This document shows, piece after piece, positions 24,630 through 33,773 of a stretch of DNA of 61,057 bases (positions are counted from its first letter, which is position 1; each line of letters starts with the position of its first letter). Source of the DNA: Pseudomonadota bacterium (lineage in GTDB: Bacteria; Pseudomonadota; Gammaproteobacteria; Burkholderiales; Rhodocyclaceae); NCBI GenBank assembly GCA_026399515.1, contig JAPLQT010000047.1, positions 1-61,057 of the forward strand. The letters run 5' to 3'. The position numbers and the translations under genes are program-made. The notes under the pieces were generated by a model, which saw only the letters and a program-made list of their open reading frames with translations, did not search any database and was not told where the DNA came from.

Positions 24630-26816
24630 TCAGAACTTGAAAGTCGCGTCTACACCAACCACCCTGCCGGGCGCAAGCGCGCCGATGGAACCGACCGGCG
24701 CGGGCCATCCCGAAAAGGTCTTGCCATTGACGTCGGCGTAGTATTGTTTGTTGGTGAGGTTGCGACCGTACAGATTGACCGACCACTTGTCTTTTTCCTG
24801 GCGGACTCCCAGGCGCATCCCGTAGAGGGCGAATCCGTCGGATACCAGCAAGTTGTCGGGATGCCAGTATTTCTTGCTGCGCTGCTCCACTTCGAAGCGG
24901 CCGAAGCCCAGCATGCCGTTGCCGATGGGTGTTGTGTACTGCGCCCCGAGGTTGAGCTTCCAGGGCGAGTTCTTCGGCGAGTGATTGCCAACCAGACTGG
25001 GATTGGCCGCATTCGCCTTGATCGTGCTTTCCGTGACGCCAAGCCCGGCGTCGAATTCCAGGCCACGAATCGGGGCAAAGCGAAGGTCGAGGTCCATGCC
25101 CCTGAGATTGACCTTGTCTAGGTTGTCGATGATCTGGCCAAAGTTGGAGACGTGGAAATACTGGAAGTTGGTCGACGTCGAGTCGAAGGCTGCAATGTTG
25201 AAGGTCATGCGCTTGTTAAGAAAAGTGCTCTTGTAGCCGATCTCATAGTTCCGCAGAGTCTCGGCGGTGAACGCCGGTACCGCCGAAGTGGTGCCGTTGA
25301 ATCCGCCCGAACGGAAGCCCGTGCTGTAAGTGGCGTAGGCTATCGAATCCGCATCCAGGTGTCTGGTCAGCGTGATCTTGGGCTGCCAATCGTCGAATTT
25401 TTTCGACACCATCTGGCCGGTGGCCAAGTCGGATCTCGAACGATCGTCGCTGTCATAGCGTAGCGCTCCGGAAAGCGTCGTCTGGGCGTTCAAGTCGTAA
25501 TCGATCTGGCCGAAGACGGCGGTAGCCTTGCTCTTGTACTGATTGTCCGATTTTTGCAGGAACAGGCCATTGCCGCTCCACTGGTCCAGGCTACTCGTCA
25601 CATCCTTGAATACGTGCTGCGTCATGTCTCGCGTGGAGTCGGAATAATAGCCTCCGGCAATCCAGCGTAGCGGCTGATTCGCGCGAGAAGTGATCCGCAG
25701 TTCCTGGCTGAACATCTTCACCCGACGGTCTTGGCCTTGGCCAAGTTGGGTCCCGAAGATACCAACCGGAGGAAAGACAGTATTGTTTAGCGGCGGTCCG
25801 AAAATGCCGCCGAGCGGATTGGCCGGGTTTGAAAAGTCCAGATCGCCACGGTAGAGGGTCTTGAGATCCAGGTAGCCGGTAATTGCGGTGATCGTACCGA
25901 TCTGGGTGTTTACCTCCGCCTTGAAGGAAAATTCGTTCGTTTTGCCCGCGGCTTCGCCGCGCAGATTGGCCTCCGGAGCGACGATCTTGTTCGGATTGCC
26001 GTCGCGCAGAATGCTGTCCCAGTTCGCCGCCGCCAGGTAGTCTTGCGTCGTGAGGCGAAAGTCCAGCGTGACATCGTCACTGGCAACCACCGTCAGCTTC
26101 GCCCTGACCGAATTGTCGTGATCGATGAAGTCATCCGGCTTGCCGGAAAAGCTATTCTTGGCAATTCCGGTGGAATCCGCGCTCTTGGTCTGGCCAACGA
26201 TGCGGAACATGACTTTGTCCGGCACGATTGCGCCGCTTACACCGCCGGCAAGCTCCTTCGAATTGAAACTGGCGATATCCGCTTTGACAAAACCCTCCAG
26301 CTTGTTCTTGGGTTGTTTGCTGTCGATGACGATGGCGCCGCCGATGGCGTTCCGTCCATAAAGAGCGCCTTGCGGACCCTTGAGCACTTCGATGCGCTCG
26401 ATGTCCACCAGGCTCATCTTCAATTGTTTCTGGTCGTTCAGGGGCACGCCATCCACGACCACGGCCACGGGAATATCCGCGTTGTTGAACGAGGACAGGC
26501 CGCGCAGCACTACATAGGTGTTGGCATAATCCTGAGCGTTGTCGATTGACATGTTCGGCGTCAGATTCACGAAGTCTTGGGTGTTCTTGATGCCGGCGTC
26601 CTCGATCTGCTTGGTGGAGAATGCCTTGACCGCCACCGGCACCTCTTGCAGTTTCTCTGAACGTTTCTGCGCGGTCACGATGATCACTTCCATCGGCACG
26701 GCGCCTTCTTGTGCCAGGGCCGCGCCAAATGGGAATGCCGTCAAGCTGGCGGCGGCGACCCCAATCAGGCTACGACTGCGCGAACGTAGCTTCCTAGCTT
26801 TAAGTCTCTTGCTCAT
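24630..26816 (-). CDS. TonB-dependent outer-membrane receptor 2
   Basis: A 728-residue receptor; GGGAGA lies about 8 bases before the ATG. Signal peptide: SLIGVAAASLTAFPFGAALAQ. Plug domain marks are VPVAVKAFSTKQIEDAGIKN, YVVLRGLSSFNNADIPVAVV and IEVLKGPQGALYGRNAIGGA; the barrel ends in GRVVGVDATFKF. It is clearly paralogous to receptor 1 (same plug order and nearly the same motifs) but shorter. It leads the receptor-amidase operon from a promoter carrying the island-wide double C-run operator, so uptake is probably induced together with the sulfatase and hydantoinase operons. Confidence 0.9.
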   Translation of the reverse strand: MSKRLKARKLRSRSRSLIGVAAASLTAFPFGAALAQEGAVPMEVIIVTAQKRSEKLQEVPVAVKAFSTKQIEDAGIKNTQDFVNLTPNMSIDNAQDYANTYVVLRGLSSFNNADIPVAVVVDGVPLNDQKQLKMSLVDIERIEVLKGPQGALYGRNAIGGAIVIDSKQPKNKLEGFVKADIASFNSKELAGGVSGAIVPDKVMFRIVGQTKSADSTGIAKNSFSGKPDDFIDHDNSVRAKLTVVASDDVTLDFRLTTQDYLAAANWDSILRDGNPNKIVAPEANLRGEAAGKTNEFSFKAEVNTQIGTITAITGYLDLKTLYRGDLDFSNPANPLGGIFGPPLNNTVFPPVGIFGTQLGQGQDRRVKMFSQELRITSRANQPLRWIAGGYYSDSTRDMTQHVFKDVTSSLDQWSGNGLFLQKSDNQYKSKATAVFGQIDYDLNAQTTLSGALRYDSDDRSRSDLATGQMVSKKFDDWQPKITLTRHLDADSIAYATYSTGFRSGGFNGTTSAVPAFTAETLRNYEIGYKSTFLNKRMTFNIAAFDSTSTNFQYFHVSNFGQIIDNLDKVNLRGMDLDLRFAPIRGLEFDAGLGVTESTIKANAANPSLVGNHSPKNSPWKLNLGAQYTTPIGNGMLGFGRFEVEQRSKKYWHPDNLLVSDGFALYGMRLGVRQEKDKWSVNLYGRNLTNKQYYADVNGKTFSGWPAPVGSIGALAPGRVVGVDATFKF

Positions 26817-26862
26817 TATTCATCTCCCGTTGTAGTGTGTTGTAGGCGCCGCTTGTGAGTCC

Positions 26863-26931
26863 ATTCTCTAGGTACAGACTTGCATTGGCAATTGAACCGA
26901 CGGGGGAGATTGCGCCTGAAATCGGGGGGGG
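26863..26931 (-). promoter_or_regulatory. Predicted activator-dependent promoter of TonB2-amidase (double C-run type)
   Basis: On the minus strand: two C-runs (26924-26931 and 26902-26906; starts 22 bp apart on the plus strand), exactly 10 bp, -35 TTGCCA (26886-26891), 17 bp, -10 GAGAAT (26863-26868). The predicted leader to the ATG is about 40 bases. Three other promoters in the window share the layout. C-runs flanked by GAT resemble MalT-type boxes, so a LAL regulator is the probable binder. Confidence 0.7.
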
Positions 26932-26960
26932 ATTGGTCAGGAAGCCGACTCGCCGCGGCG

Positions 26961-28394
26961 CTAGTCCGGGATGGCCGCGTGATAGTGATCGGCCTGGACC
27001 TTGGCGTCGATGTCCTGGGAATAGACTTCCTTGGTGCTTTTCAGCATGGTGGTGTTCCAGGTCTCCCATTGCTGCTTCATCCGGGTGAGTATTTGGGGAT
27101 AGCGTTGCGCCAGATTGGCGCGTTCGCGCTGGTCTGTGACCACATTGAACAAGAATTCGTTGTCGTTGATTTTCAGGTATTTCCAATCCGCGGACCGCAC
27201 TGCGCGCTGGTTATGCGCCTTGTAGCGCCAGAAGAGCGTACGCGGAACGGGAGCGTTGTTGCCGAAGATCACCGGAAGCAGATTTTCGCCATCCGATGGA
27301 TAGGCGGGATCCGGTGTCGTACCCGCGGCGGCAAGCAGGGTCGGCAGCCAATCCATGGACATCATTACCTGCGAGTTGGTTTGGGCAGGTTTGATCTTGG
27401 CCGGCCAGCGCACCAGTGCCGGAATTCGTATCCCGCCCTCCAGCAGTTCGAGCTTTTGGCCGGTGAAGGGCCAGTTTCTTGAATAGCGTTCGCCGCCATT
27501 GTCGCTGGTAAAAACGACGATGGTGTTGTCCGCCAGGCCTCGCTCTTCCAAGGTTTTCAGGACACGCCCGACGGCTGCGTCGAGTGAGCGCACCATCTTG
27601 GCGTAGATATCAGGGCTGCCTCCATCCGCGTGAAAGAGATTGCTGACGCCATGCGAATCGTTGATGCGGCGTGATTCGGCTTCGTCGTCCGGCCCCTCCC
27701 AAGGCCAGTGCGGGGCGGTGAAGTGCAGCGACAGGAAAAATGGTTTGCCGCCATCGAGCTTGTTGAGGTATTCCGACGCACGGTCGGCGAGCAGGTCCGT
27801 GTAGTAACCGCCTTTACGCACCGGCGCTTCATTTTCGTACAGGCCATCGGGCTCATCGGGACCGAGGCCATGGTTGAAGTAGTCGATGTAGCCGGCATAG
27901 TTGCCTAGAAATTGGTCATAGCCGCTCTTGAGCGGACCATACAGCGGCAAGAATCCCAGATGCCATTTGCCTATCAAGGCGGTGCGATACCCCGCCTTCT
28001 TCAGCAGGGAGGGCAGCGTCGGGTGGCTGGGCGGCAGACCGATGTTGCCTTTGGTACCAGGAATCGGCTCCTCCAAACCACCGCGTAGGCGATATTGATA
28101 CCGTCCGGTGATCAAGCTGAAACGCGTCGCGGAACAGACGGCAGAGTTGGCATAGGCCTGGGTGAGGCGCAGGCCTTGTTGCGCCAGTTGATCCAGGTGC
28201 GGGGTCTGATAGTCTGTTTGACCATAGACACCCAAATCGCCATAGCCCAGATCATCCGCCAGGATGAACAGAATATTCGGCTTATCCTGGCTCTCCGTTG
28301 GGCTCGCGCTGATGGATAGTCCGGAATGTAAGGCAAGCGCGAGGGTCAAAATGACACCAAGGCCCTGGCGGAATTTTTTGTTAAGCATCGTCAT
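26961..28394 (-). CDS. Exported sulfatase (formylglycine type)
   Basis: A 477-residue arylsulfatase-family enzyme. The start at 28394 gives a signal peptide (KFRQGLGVILTLALALHSGLSISAS). Metal-binding NILFILADDLGYGD begins the domain, and Cys87 in CSATRFSLITGR fits the formylglycine signature C-x-A/P-x-R with TG spacing. Later come GKWHLG and VVFTSDNGGERYSRN. It would remove sulfate from an organic sulfate ester in the periplasm. Conversion of Cys87 to formylglycine needs an FGE or AtsB maturase, and none is in the window. It is transcribed alone, divergent from luxR2, from a promoter of the double C-run type. Confidence 0.88.
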   Translation of the reverse strand: MTMLNKKFRQGLGVILTLALALHSGLSISASPTESQDKPNILFILADDLGYGDLGVYGQTDYQTPHLDQLAQQGLRLTQAYANSAVCSATRFSLITGRYQYRLRGGLEEPIPGTKGNIGLPPSHPTLPSLLKKAGYRTALIGKWHLGFLPLYGPLKSGYDQFLGNYAGYIDYFNHGLGPDEPDGLYENEAPVRKGGYYTDLLADRASEYLNKLDGGKPFFLSLHFTAPHWPWEGPDDEAESRRINDSHGVSNLFHADGGSPDIYAKMVRSLDAAVGRVLKTLEERGLADNTIVVFTSDNGGERYSRNWPFTGQKLELLEGGIRIPALVRWPAKIKPAQTNSQVMMSMDWLPTLLAAAGTTPDPAYPSDGENLLPVIFGNNAPVPRTLFWRYKAHNQRAVRSADWKYLKINDNEFLFNVVTDQRERANLAQRYPQILTRMKQQWETWNTTMLKSTKEVYSQDIDAKVQADHYHAAIPD

Positions 28395-28427
28395 GGTGTT
28401 TTCAGAAAATCGACGTGGATTATGGAT

Positions 28428-28493
28428 ATTCTGTCGGTAGTGCTTCGCCTTTGCAATTAATCCGGCGGGGGGGATGGGGCCGAAATCGGGGGG
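28428..28493 (-). promoter_or_regulatory. Predicted activator-dependent sulfatase promoter (double C-run type)
   Basis: On the minus strand: C-runs at 28488-28493 and 28467-28473 (21 bp apart), 10 bp, -35 TTGCAA (28451-28456), 17 bp, -10 CAGAAT (28428-28433), then about 27 bases to the sulfatase ATG. The site is also about 170 bp upstream of the divergent luxR2 gene, which could place that gene under self-control. Confidence 0.7.
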
Positions 28494-28664
28494 ACGTGGG
28501 AGCGAATGCCGCGCCGGTTTTGCGGCAGCACTCGCAAAGCAATAAATCCAATGCCGCCCCAAGCTTGATGCTGACGGCACCCAAGTTCAGCGTATCATTT
28601 TGATGTTTACTCCTTCCGAGAACTATTTTTGCAATTCGCTTAACCGGCATTTTTCCAGTTGAAT

Positions 28665-31328
28665 ATGGCTTTCAAGAGCAATTACAGGCAATCCCAGGAG
28701 CGCAAGTACCAGCCCATCGTACATATCGATGACGCGGTCTGGCGTGAACGCTTGATCTCCAAGGTGCTTTCCGCCCCGCCCAGCAAGGCCCGCCTGACTA
28801 TCGTCACTGCCCCCGCGGGATTCGGCAAGACCACGGTGCTGGCGCAACTGGCGCGGCATACCGAAAGCAGCGGAGCGAAGATCGCATGGCTGAACTGCGA
28901 TGCAAGGGATCGGGATCCGGAGATCTTTTCAGAGAGCCTGCTGTCGGCGCTGGCGAGCAGCAAATTGTCGCCCAAGAAGAAGGGCGGGGCGATGGTGTCC
29001 CATGTAGCCGCCCATATCGCCAGCATCACCGAGCCATTGGTTATCTTCATCGACGAATACGAAACGGCGTCAACCGCGCAGGTCGACGATGTGATCGACG
29101 CGATCGCCTCGGCGGCGCCGGCCAACGTGAGCGTCGTGCTGGCCAGCCGGGAGCTGCCGAACCTTCCCCTGACGCAGATGCAGCTGGCGGGGTTGATCCG
29201 CCTGGTCGATGCCGATTTCCTGCGCTTCAGCGACGACGAGACGCGCTCACTGTTGCAGGATTGCATGCCGGAAAAAGCCGTTCATCAGGTCGCCGCGTAT
29301 GCCGACGGCTGGCCCTTTGCCCTCCAGTTGGCGCGCTTGCGCGCGGCGGGTGGCATACAGGAGGACTGGATGGTCGACTCGCGAGCCAAGATGCCGCGCC
29401 GGCAGATATTCGACTACCTGGCCGAGGAGGTGTTTTCCACCCTGAAAGCCGAGACCATCGCGTTTCTCAGCGAAGTGGCGATCCTGGAAACGCTGGACGT
29501 GGCTTCGGCCAACGCCGTCCGGCAGCGCGACGACAGCCTCGCCTTCATTCGTGAATTGACCGCCCTCAAACCCATCGTCGTCGTGGACGAATCGAACTGG
29601 AGCGCGAGACTGCATCCGCTGCTGCGCGATTATCTGATCGATTCGATGGAAGTCGCCACTCCCGGCAAGCGGGCGGTGCTGCACTTGCGGGCCGCGCAAC
29701 ACCTGGCCGAGCGGCAACGTATCTATGAAGCGGTTGAGCACGCGGTGGCGGGCGGCCACCTGGATGAAGCGGCGCGCATGATCGAAGCGGCCGGCGCCAT
29801 CCTCCTGCTGGTGAGCGAAGGTGGATTGCGCGTGCGCGCCTTGCTGCAACAACTGCCGGCGGCGACCATACTTCGCCACCCGCGCCTGCAAATACTGCAA
29901 TACGGCTGCCAAGTTGCGCTCGGACTCATCACCGGGGACGAATTCAAGCGCATCGAACGCCGAATTGCCGAGGCCGATGCCAATCTGGACGACCCGGCGC
30001 AGATCGATCTCGAACTCGCCCGCACCTTCATGCTGGTGGTCGAGAGCGAAGAGACCCTGCAATTCTCTCCCTGGTCCGTGCTGGCGAATGCCAAACAGTT
30101 GGCGAGGCACAAGTTTGCCGATGACGACCGTGCCCTGATCATGTGTCTCGCCGTGGAGATCACGCTGCTACAGCGCTACGGCCCGGTCGACCGTTGCGAG
30201 CGTCGCACCGCGGAAATCGAACGCATTTACAACAAGTACGATTTTCAAACCCGGCCCTGGTTATGGATGTATCACGCACGCACCGCCTATGCCTATGGCG
30301 ATCTCGACAAGGTTGAGAAGATCATTCAAGAGTCATTGCTTCAAGATGAGGATTTCCCCAACTACCAGCCTCAGTTTCTGGGACAAATCATCACCGTCCT
30401 GATCGGCAAGGTCCACTTCCAGCGTGGCAAGGTCGAGCAGGCGTTGACGCAATTTGCCTCGATCATGCCCGCCGAGTCTTTCAACATGATCGAAATCCAG
30501 GTGGGCGGCATGGTGGACCCGGCGATTTGCGAATTGGCGATGGGGAACCCCGCGCGCGCCATTGAGATGTTGAGTACCACCCGTCATTACGCTTTCGAGG
30601 AAAATCTTCCGCATTTGGGCGTTGTTTCCACCGCCACGCAAATCGAGATTGAAATCACTTATGGCGATCATGACAAGGCGGTGAAACTGGCCGACGCGAT
30701 CAAGCTGGACGACCTCTGGCAAACGGCGAAAGATCCGTTTTCACTGCCCTGGATCGAAGTGGAGGCGCTCGCGCGAGCCAGTTTTTTCATGCGCGTACAC
30801 GACCGCGAGTATGCGGCTGCCTTGAATATTGCGGATATGCTCTGGATTCTTTCCGCAACGACGGGATATCAGCTTACCGGTACCGCCGCCTTGGTGATGC
30901 GCGCACTTTCACTGCAACTTCTTGGGCGTGACGAAGAGTCCGGCCAGGATCTGCAACGCGCCTTGATCTTTGCCGAGAAATTCGGCCTAGTGCAGATCTT
31001 CCTGGGCTTCGGCGCAGAACTCATGGTGCAGATTCGGACCTTGGGAGAGAAGAACCTCGGGCCGGCGAGCGAATGGGCAAGACATGTGGTCAAGACCTGG
31101 GAATCGACCTTCCGGATTCGCTCCAGCGCTTCAAGCGCCTTCACGCCGCGCGAACTGGATGTCCTTTGCGAACTGGCGAAGGAAAAGACGACAAAAATGA
31201 TCGCGAAAACCCTGATGCTGTCGCCGGAAACCGTCAAGCAGCACCTGAAGGCGATATTCACAAAACTCGGCGTCGGCAAGCGCGAGGATGCGGTGGCCGA
31301 AGCGCGGCGCCGGGCTCTGATGCCGTAG
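28665..31328 (+). CDS. Large ATP-binding LuxR-family regulator (LAL/MalT type) 2
   Basis: An 887-residue regulator from the ATG at 28665. Walker A is APAGFGKT (residues 49-56) and Walker B-like LVIFIDEYETA; helical repeats follow, and a C-terminal LuxR helix-turn-helix (FTPRELDVLCELAKEK, LSPETVKQHLKAIFTKLGV). It is a paralogue of luxR1 and the only plus-strand gene between 6.2 and 46 kb, surrounded by operons whose promoters carry a shared double C-run box. It is the most likely activator of those promoters, sensing a pathway intermediate. The start lacks a good ribosome binding site, so low expression is likely. It converges with the DMT exporter gene 10 bases downstream. Confidence 0.88.
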   Translation: MAFKSNYRQSQERKYQPIVHIDDAVWRERLISKVLSAPPSKARLTIVTAPAGFGKTTVLAQLARHTESSGAKIAWLNCDARDRDPEIFSESLLSALASSKLSPKKKGGAMVSHVAAHIASITEPLVIFIDEYETASTAQVDDVIDAIASAAPANVSVVLASRELPNLPLTQMQLAGLIRLVDADFLRFSDDETRSLLQDCMPEKAVHQVAAYADGWPFALQLARLRAAGGIQEDWMVDSRAKMPRRQIFDYLAEEVFSTLKAETIAFLSEVAILETLDVASANAVRQRDDSLAFIRELTALKPIVVVDESNWSARLHPLLRDYLIDSMEVATPGKRAVLHLRAAQHLAERQRIYEAVEHAVAGGHLDEAARMIEAAGAILLLVSEGGLRVRALLQQLPAATILRHPRLQILQYGCQVALGLITGDEFKRIERRIAEADANLDDPAQIDLELARTFMLVVESEETLQFSPWSVLANAKQLARHKFADDDRALIMCLAVEITLLQRYGPVDRCERRTAEIERIYNKYDFQTRPWLWMYHARTAYAYGDLDKVEKIIQESLLQDEDFPNYQPQFLGQIITVLIGKVHFQRGKVEQALTQFASIMPAESFNMIEIQVGGMVDPAICELAMGNPARAIEMLSTTRHYAFEENLPHLGVVSTATQIEIEITYGDHDKAVKLADAIKLDDLWQTAKDPFSLPWIEVEALARASFFMRVHDREYAAALNIADMLWILSATTGYQLTGTAALVMRALSLQLLGRDEESGQDLQRALIFAEKFGLVQIFLGFGAELMVQIRTLGEKNLGPASEWARHVVKTWESTFRIRSSASSAFTPRELDVLCELAKEKTTKMIAKTLMLSPETVKQHLKAIFTKLGVGKREDAVAEARRRALMP

Positions 31329-31338
31329 GTTGGGTTGC

Positions 31339-32232
31339 TCAGACCGGTTTGACGGTGTGAAAGCGCACATGCACCAGTACAGCGGCAAGGATGACGGCCA
31401 CGCCGGCATAGAACGGCAGGCGCAGTTGCTCACCCTCGCCGAGGAATAACCAGGCCAGGATAATGGCATAAACCGGTTCGAGATTCACCGCCAACTGGGC
31501 GCTGAACGCGCTCAGTTTTCGCAATGCCACGATCGCCACCACGAACGGCAGCAGCGTACAGGCCAGTGCCAGGACCAGCAGCCATTGCAGGTCGGCTTGT
31601 CCCGGCCAGTCGAAGGTGGCGCCCAACAGCGGCCAGACGGGGATCAACACGCCGAGCAACAGAGCGCCCGCGCTCATTTCTATTGCCGTCAGGCTCAGCG
31701 CGGGAACCCGCATCGCCAGCCGCTTGTTGAGTATGCTGAAGATCGCCACCAGCAGGGATGACAGCGTGCCCAGCGCAAATCCCCCCAGCATGGCCGACGG
31801 GATACCGCCGACCACCAGCATCACGCCCGGAATCGATATCAGCGCCACCAGCAACTCCTTGGCGACGAATGGCTGACGCGACAGCAGGGGCTCGATGATC
31901 GACAGGAAAACCGGCGCCAAGGCAATGCAGGTGGCCGCTACGGAGGCATTGGCGAGCTTGATCGAACCGTAAAAACACAGCCAGTGCAGGGTGATCAGAA
32001 TACCCGCCACCAGGCTATGCATCCAATCGCGGCGGGATAAATTCAAGAGCTGCCGCCACAGCGGCAACCAACACAAGAGACACAGGCTGACGATGAGGAC
32101 ACGCCAGAATACCAGCGGCAAAGCGGCGAGCGTGATCAGTTTTCCCAGGATCGCGGTAAATCCCCACATCACGACGCAGAAGTGGATTTGCAGTTGGGGA
32201 TTGCTCCAAACGGACTGAGATGACAATTTCAT
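31339..32232 (-). CDS. EamA/DMT-superfamily transporter
   Basis: A 297-residue membrane protein starting at the ATG at 32232 (MKLSSQSVWSNPQLQIH). It has about ten transmembrane helices in two EamA repeats: the first around FCVVMWGFTAILGKLITLAALPLVFWRVLI, the second ending VNLEPVYAIILAWLFLGEGEQL, the usual C-terminal EamA signature. Members export amino acids and other metabolites or act as drug/metabolite carriers. It is monocistronic and convergent with luxR2. A 12-bp palindrome, GGGAACATTCCC, at 32292-32303 lies about 60 bases upstream of the start and could be an operator. No double C-run box is present. Confidence 0.87.
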   Translation of the reverse strand: MKLSSQSVWSNPQLQIHFCVVMWGFTAILGKLITLAALPLVFWRVLIVSLCLLCWLPLWRQLLNLSRRDWMHSLVAGILITLHWLCFYGSIKLANASVAATCIALAPVFLSIIEPLLSRQPFVAKELLVALISIPGVMLVVGGIPSAMLGGFALGTLSSLLVAIFSILNKRLAMRVPALSLTAIEMSAGALLLGVLIPVWPLLGATFDWPGQADLQWLLVLALACTLLPFVVAIVALRKLSAFSAQLAVNLEPVYAIILAWLFLGEGEQLRLPFYAGVAVILAAVLVHVRFHTVKPV

Positions 32233-32438
32233 ATTCTGGAGCCGGTAGAGTGATGATGCTATATATTTCCCGGCGGATCGACCGCTTCCTTGGGAACATT
32301 CCCGGGCCGTAGTGTACGACATACGACAGGATTGATGGATTCAGCTTATCCGGTCTTGTGGCAGGGTGCGTTTGAAAGTATTGGTCGAATAGTCCAACGC
32401 CGGAAATTCAAACAAGAACCGGAATGAGTGGTCGTACT

Positions 32439-32642
32439 GGCGTTGGCACGGGGTCTCGCTCCGTCTCCCGGTGCTGGGGAGCGCACATATCGCCGAATCG
32501 AGACCCCGTGCCAGCGCCTGTGTCGGCGGGGGTCGGTTTTTGCCAACAGCAACAACCAAGGTCAAGACAAGGCCTGGGGAGTTCGACCGACCGATATGTG
32601 CGCCTTCCGCACCGGAAGGGCGGGCGAACTCCCCAGGCCTTG
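32439..32642. repeat. Tandem long hairpins with complementary loops
   Basis: Two long inverted repeats sit side by side in the 416-bp gap between the DMT gene start and the DUF917 gene end. Hairpin 1 pairs 32439-32458 with 32499-32518 (20 bp, one mismatch that is G-U in RNA). Hairpin 2 pairs 32568-32585 with 32625-32642 (18 bp, perfect). Loop 1 carries GCGCACATATCG (32481-32492) and loop 2 its exact complement (32592-32603); each loop also holds a 5-bp mini-hairpin. On the minus strand hairpin 2 starts 6 bases past the DUF917 stop, so it may also serve as an mRNA 3' end. Confidence 0.7.
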
Positions 32643-32648
32643 CGCTCC

Positions 32649-33746
32649 TTAGACCAACTGCTCGACGGGAACGAAATCCTCATTCAGGCCGAACATCCTC
32701 GGGCCGCAGACCGCAAGGCTTTCCGGCAGGCGCAGCTTGTCGGCGGCGCTATAACCGATGACGCGGACCCGCTGGCCATAGATGAGCATTTCGGCCGTCA
32801 GCGGTTCGGCGGTTTCGGCATCCAGTACGATGATCAGATCGGGTACCACGGCAACAGTCCGGCCATTTCTCCGGGCGACGATATACTCGTTCTGAATCTC
32901 GATGACGAATCGATCGTCCTCGCCGGTCGAGTTTCCGATCGTCGCTTTTCCCCAATGCCAGCCATCGCGGATTTCGTGGGTGACATCGACGATCTTGCCG
33001 TCGTACAGCACCCGGGCGTAACGTCCGGTTCCGGGATCATTGAGATACTTTAGCAAGCCCTCGAACGGGTCGTCGCAGTGGTCACGCGCCTCGCGTATGG
33101 TGCGGCCGATTTCCATCGATTGGCTGATGGTACCGAGTACCGCGACCTTCTTTGCCTGTGCTCCGGTCATCTGGAAAAAAATGCCATACACCATCGACCC
33201 CAGCGCGGCGCATACCGATCGCATGACATCCTCCGCCAAGTGGTCGTTGATGATGTCGAAGGAGACGAAATTGCCGGACTCATCCATGACGAAAGCCGGG
33301 GTGGCCTTGACGCCGAAAATGCTGAAAGTGGTCATTTCGATGCGCGGGAAAGCCCGCCCCATGCCATCGCCATCGATGACAGGCACGCCCATCTGAGCAC
33401 CCAGCGCGACGGGGAACACCGAGTTGGCGCCGCCGATTTCTCCGCTGATCAAGGCATCGACCTTGCGGCCGTAATATTTTTCGGCGTGTTCGAAAAGACG
33501 CATCAAGGCGACCTTGCTGACCAGATGTTCGACCAGGACATTCGGCGCTCCCATTCCGGCCATCACGACGACAAAGGCGTCATCCGCCAGTTCCGTCGCG
33601 TCGATGATTTTCGCGTGGCGGCCTTCGGTCAATTGTTGACGTAGGAACAACTCCCCGACGTAGGGATCGCCGCCTCCGCCGGCGCCAAGGAAAACCGCGC
33701 CTCTGGCCATGTCCTGAATCTTCTGGACGCTATCGATGGTGAACAT
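32649..33746 (-). CDS. DUF917 / S-methyl thiohydantoin desulfurase-like protein
   Basis: A 365-residue protein of the DUF917 family (Pfam now names it after S-methyl thiohydantoin desulfurase). Recognisable are the glycine-rich start GAVFLGAGGGGDPYVG, the central ISGEIGGANSVFPVALGAQMGVPVIDGDGMGRAFPR, and the C-terminal beta domain with RVRVIGYSAADKLR. It lies 27 bases after the short hyuA gene, a pairing seen widely in this family. The name suggests hydrolytic removal of sulfur from a thiohydantoin, or hydrolysis of a related cyclic amide; the true reaction here is unknown. Operon control by the promoter at 35.45 kb is inferred. Confidence 0.85.
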   Translation of the reverse strand: MFTIDSVQKIQDMARGAVFLGAGGGGDPYVGELFLRQQLTEGRHAKIIDATELADDAFVVVMAGMGAPNVLVEHLVSKVALMRLFEHAEKYYGRKVDALISGEIGGANSVFPVALGAQMGVPVIDGDGMGRAFPRIEMTTFSIFGVKATPAFVMDESGNFVSFDIINDHLAEDVMRSVCAALGSMVYGIFFQMTGAQAKKVAVLGTISQSMEIGRTIREARDHCDDPFEGLLKYLNDPGTGRYARVLYDGKIVDVTHEIRDGWHWGKATIGNSTGEDDRFVIEIQNEYIVARRNGRTVAVVPDLIIVLDAETAEPLTAEMLIYGQRVRVIGYSAADKLRLPESLAVCGPRMFGLNEDFVPVEQLV

Positions 33747-33773
33747 AGGTATTCGCTTTTCGGCTGTAGTGGT

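Noticed and set aside
32292-32303. GGGAACATTCCC upstream of the DMT gene as a member of the island regulon
   Set aside because: It is a short palindrome without the double C-run, 10-bp and 17-bp layout; it is mentioned only as a possible separate operator.
32424-33053. 209-codon plus-strand frame across the hairpin element and into DUF917
   Set aside because: It crosses a non-coding repeat and then runs antisense to a real gene.
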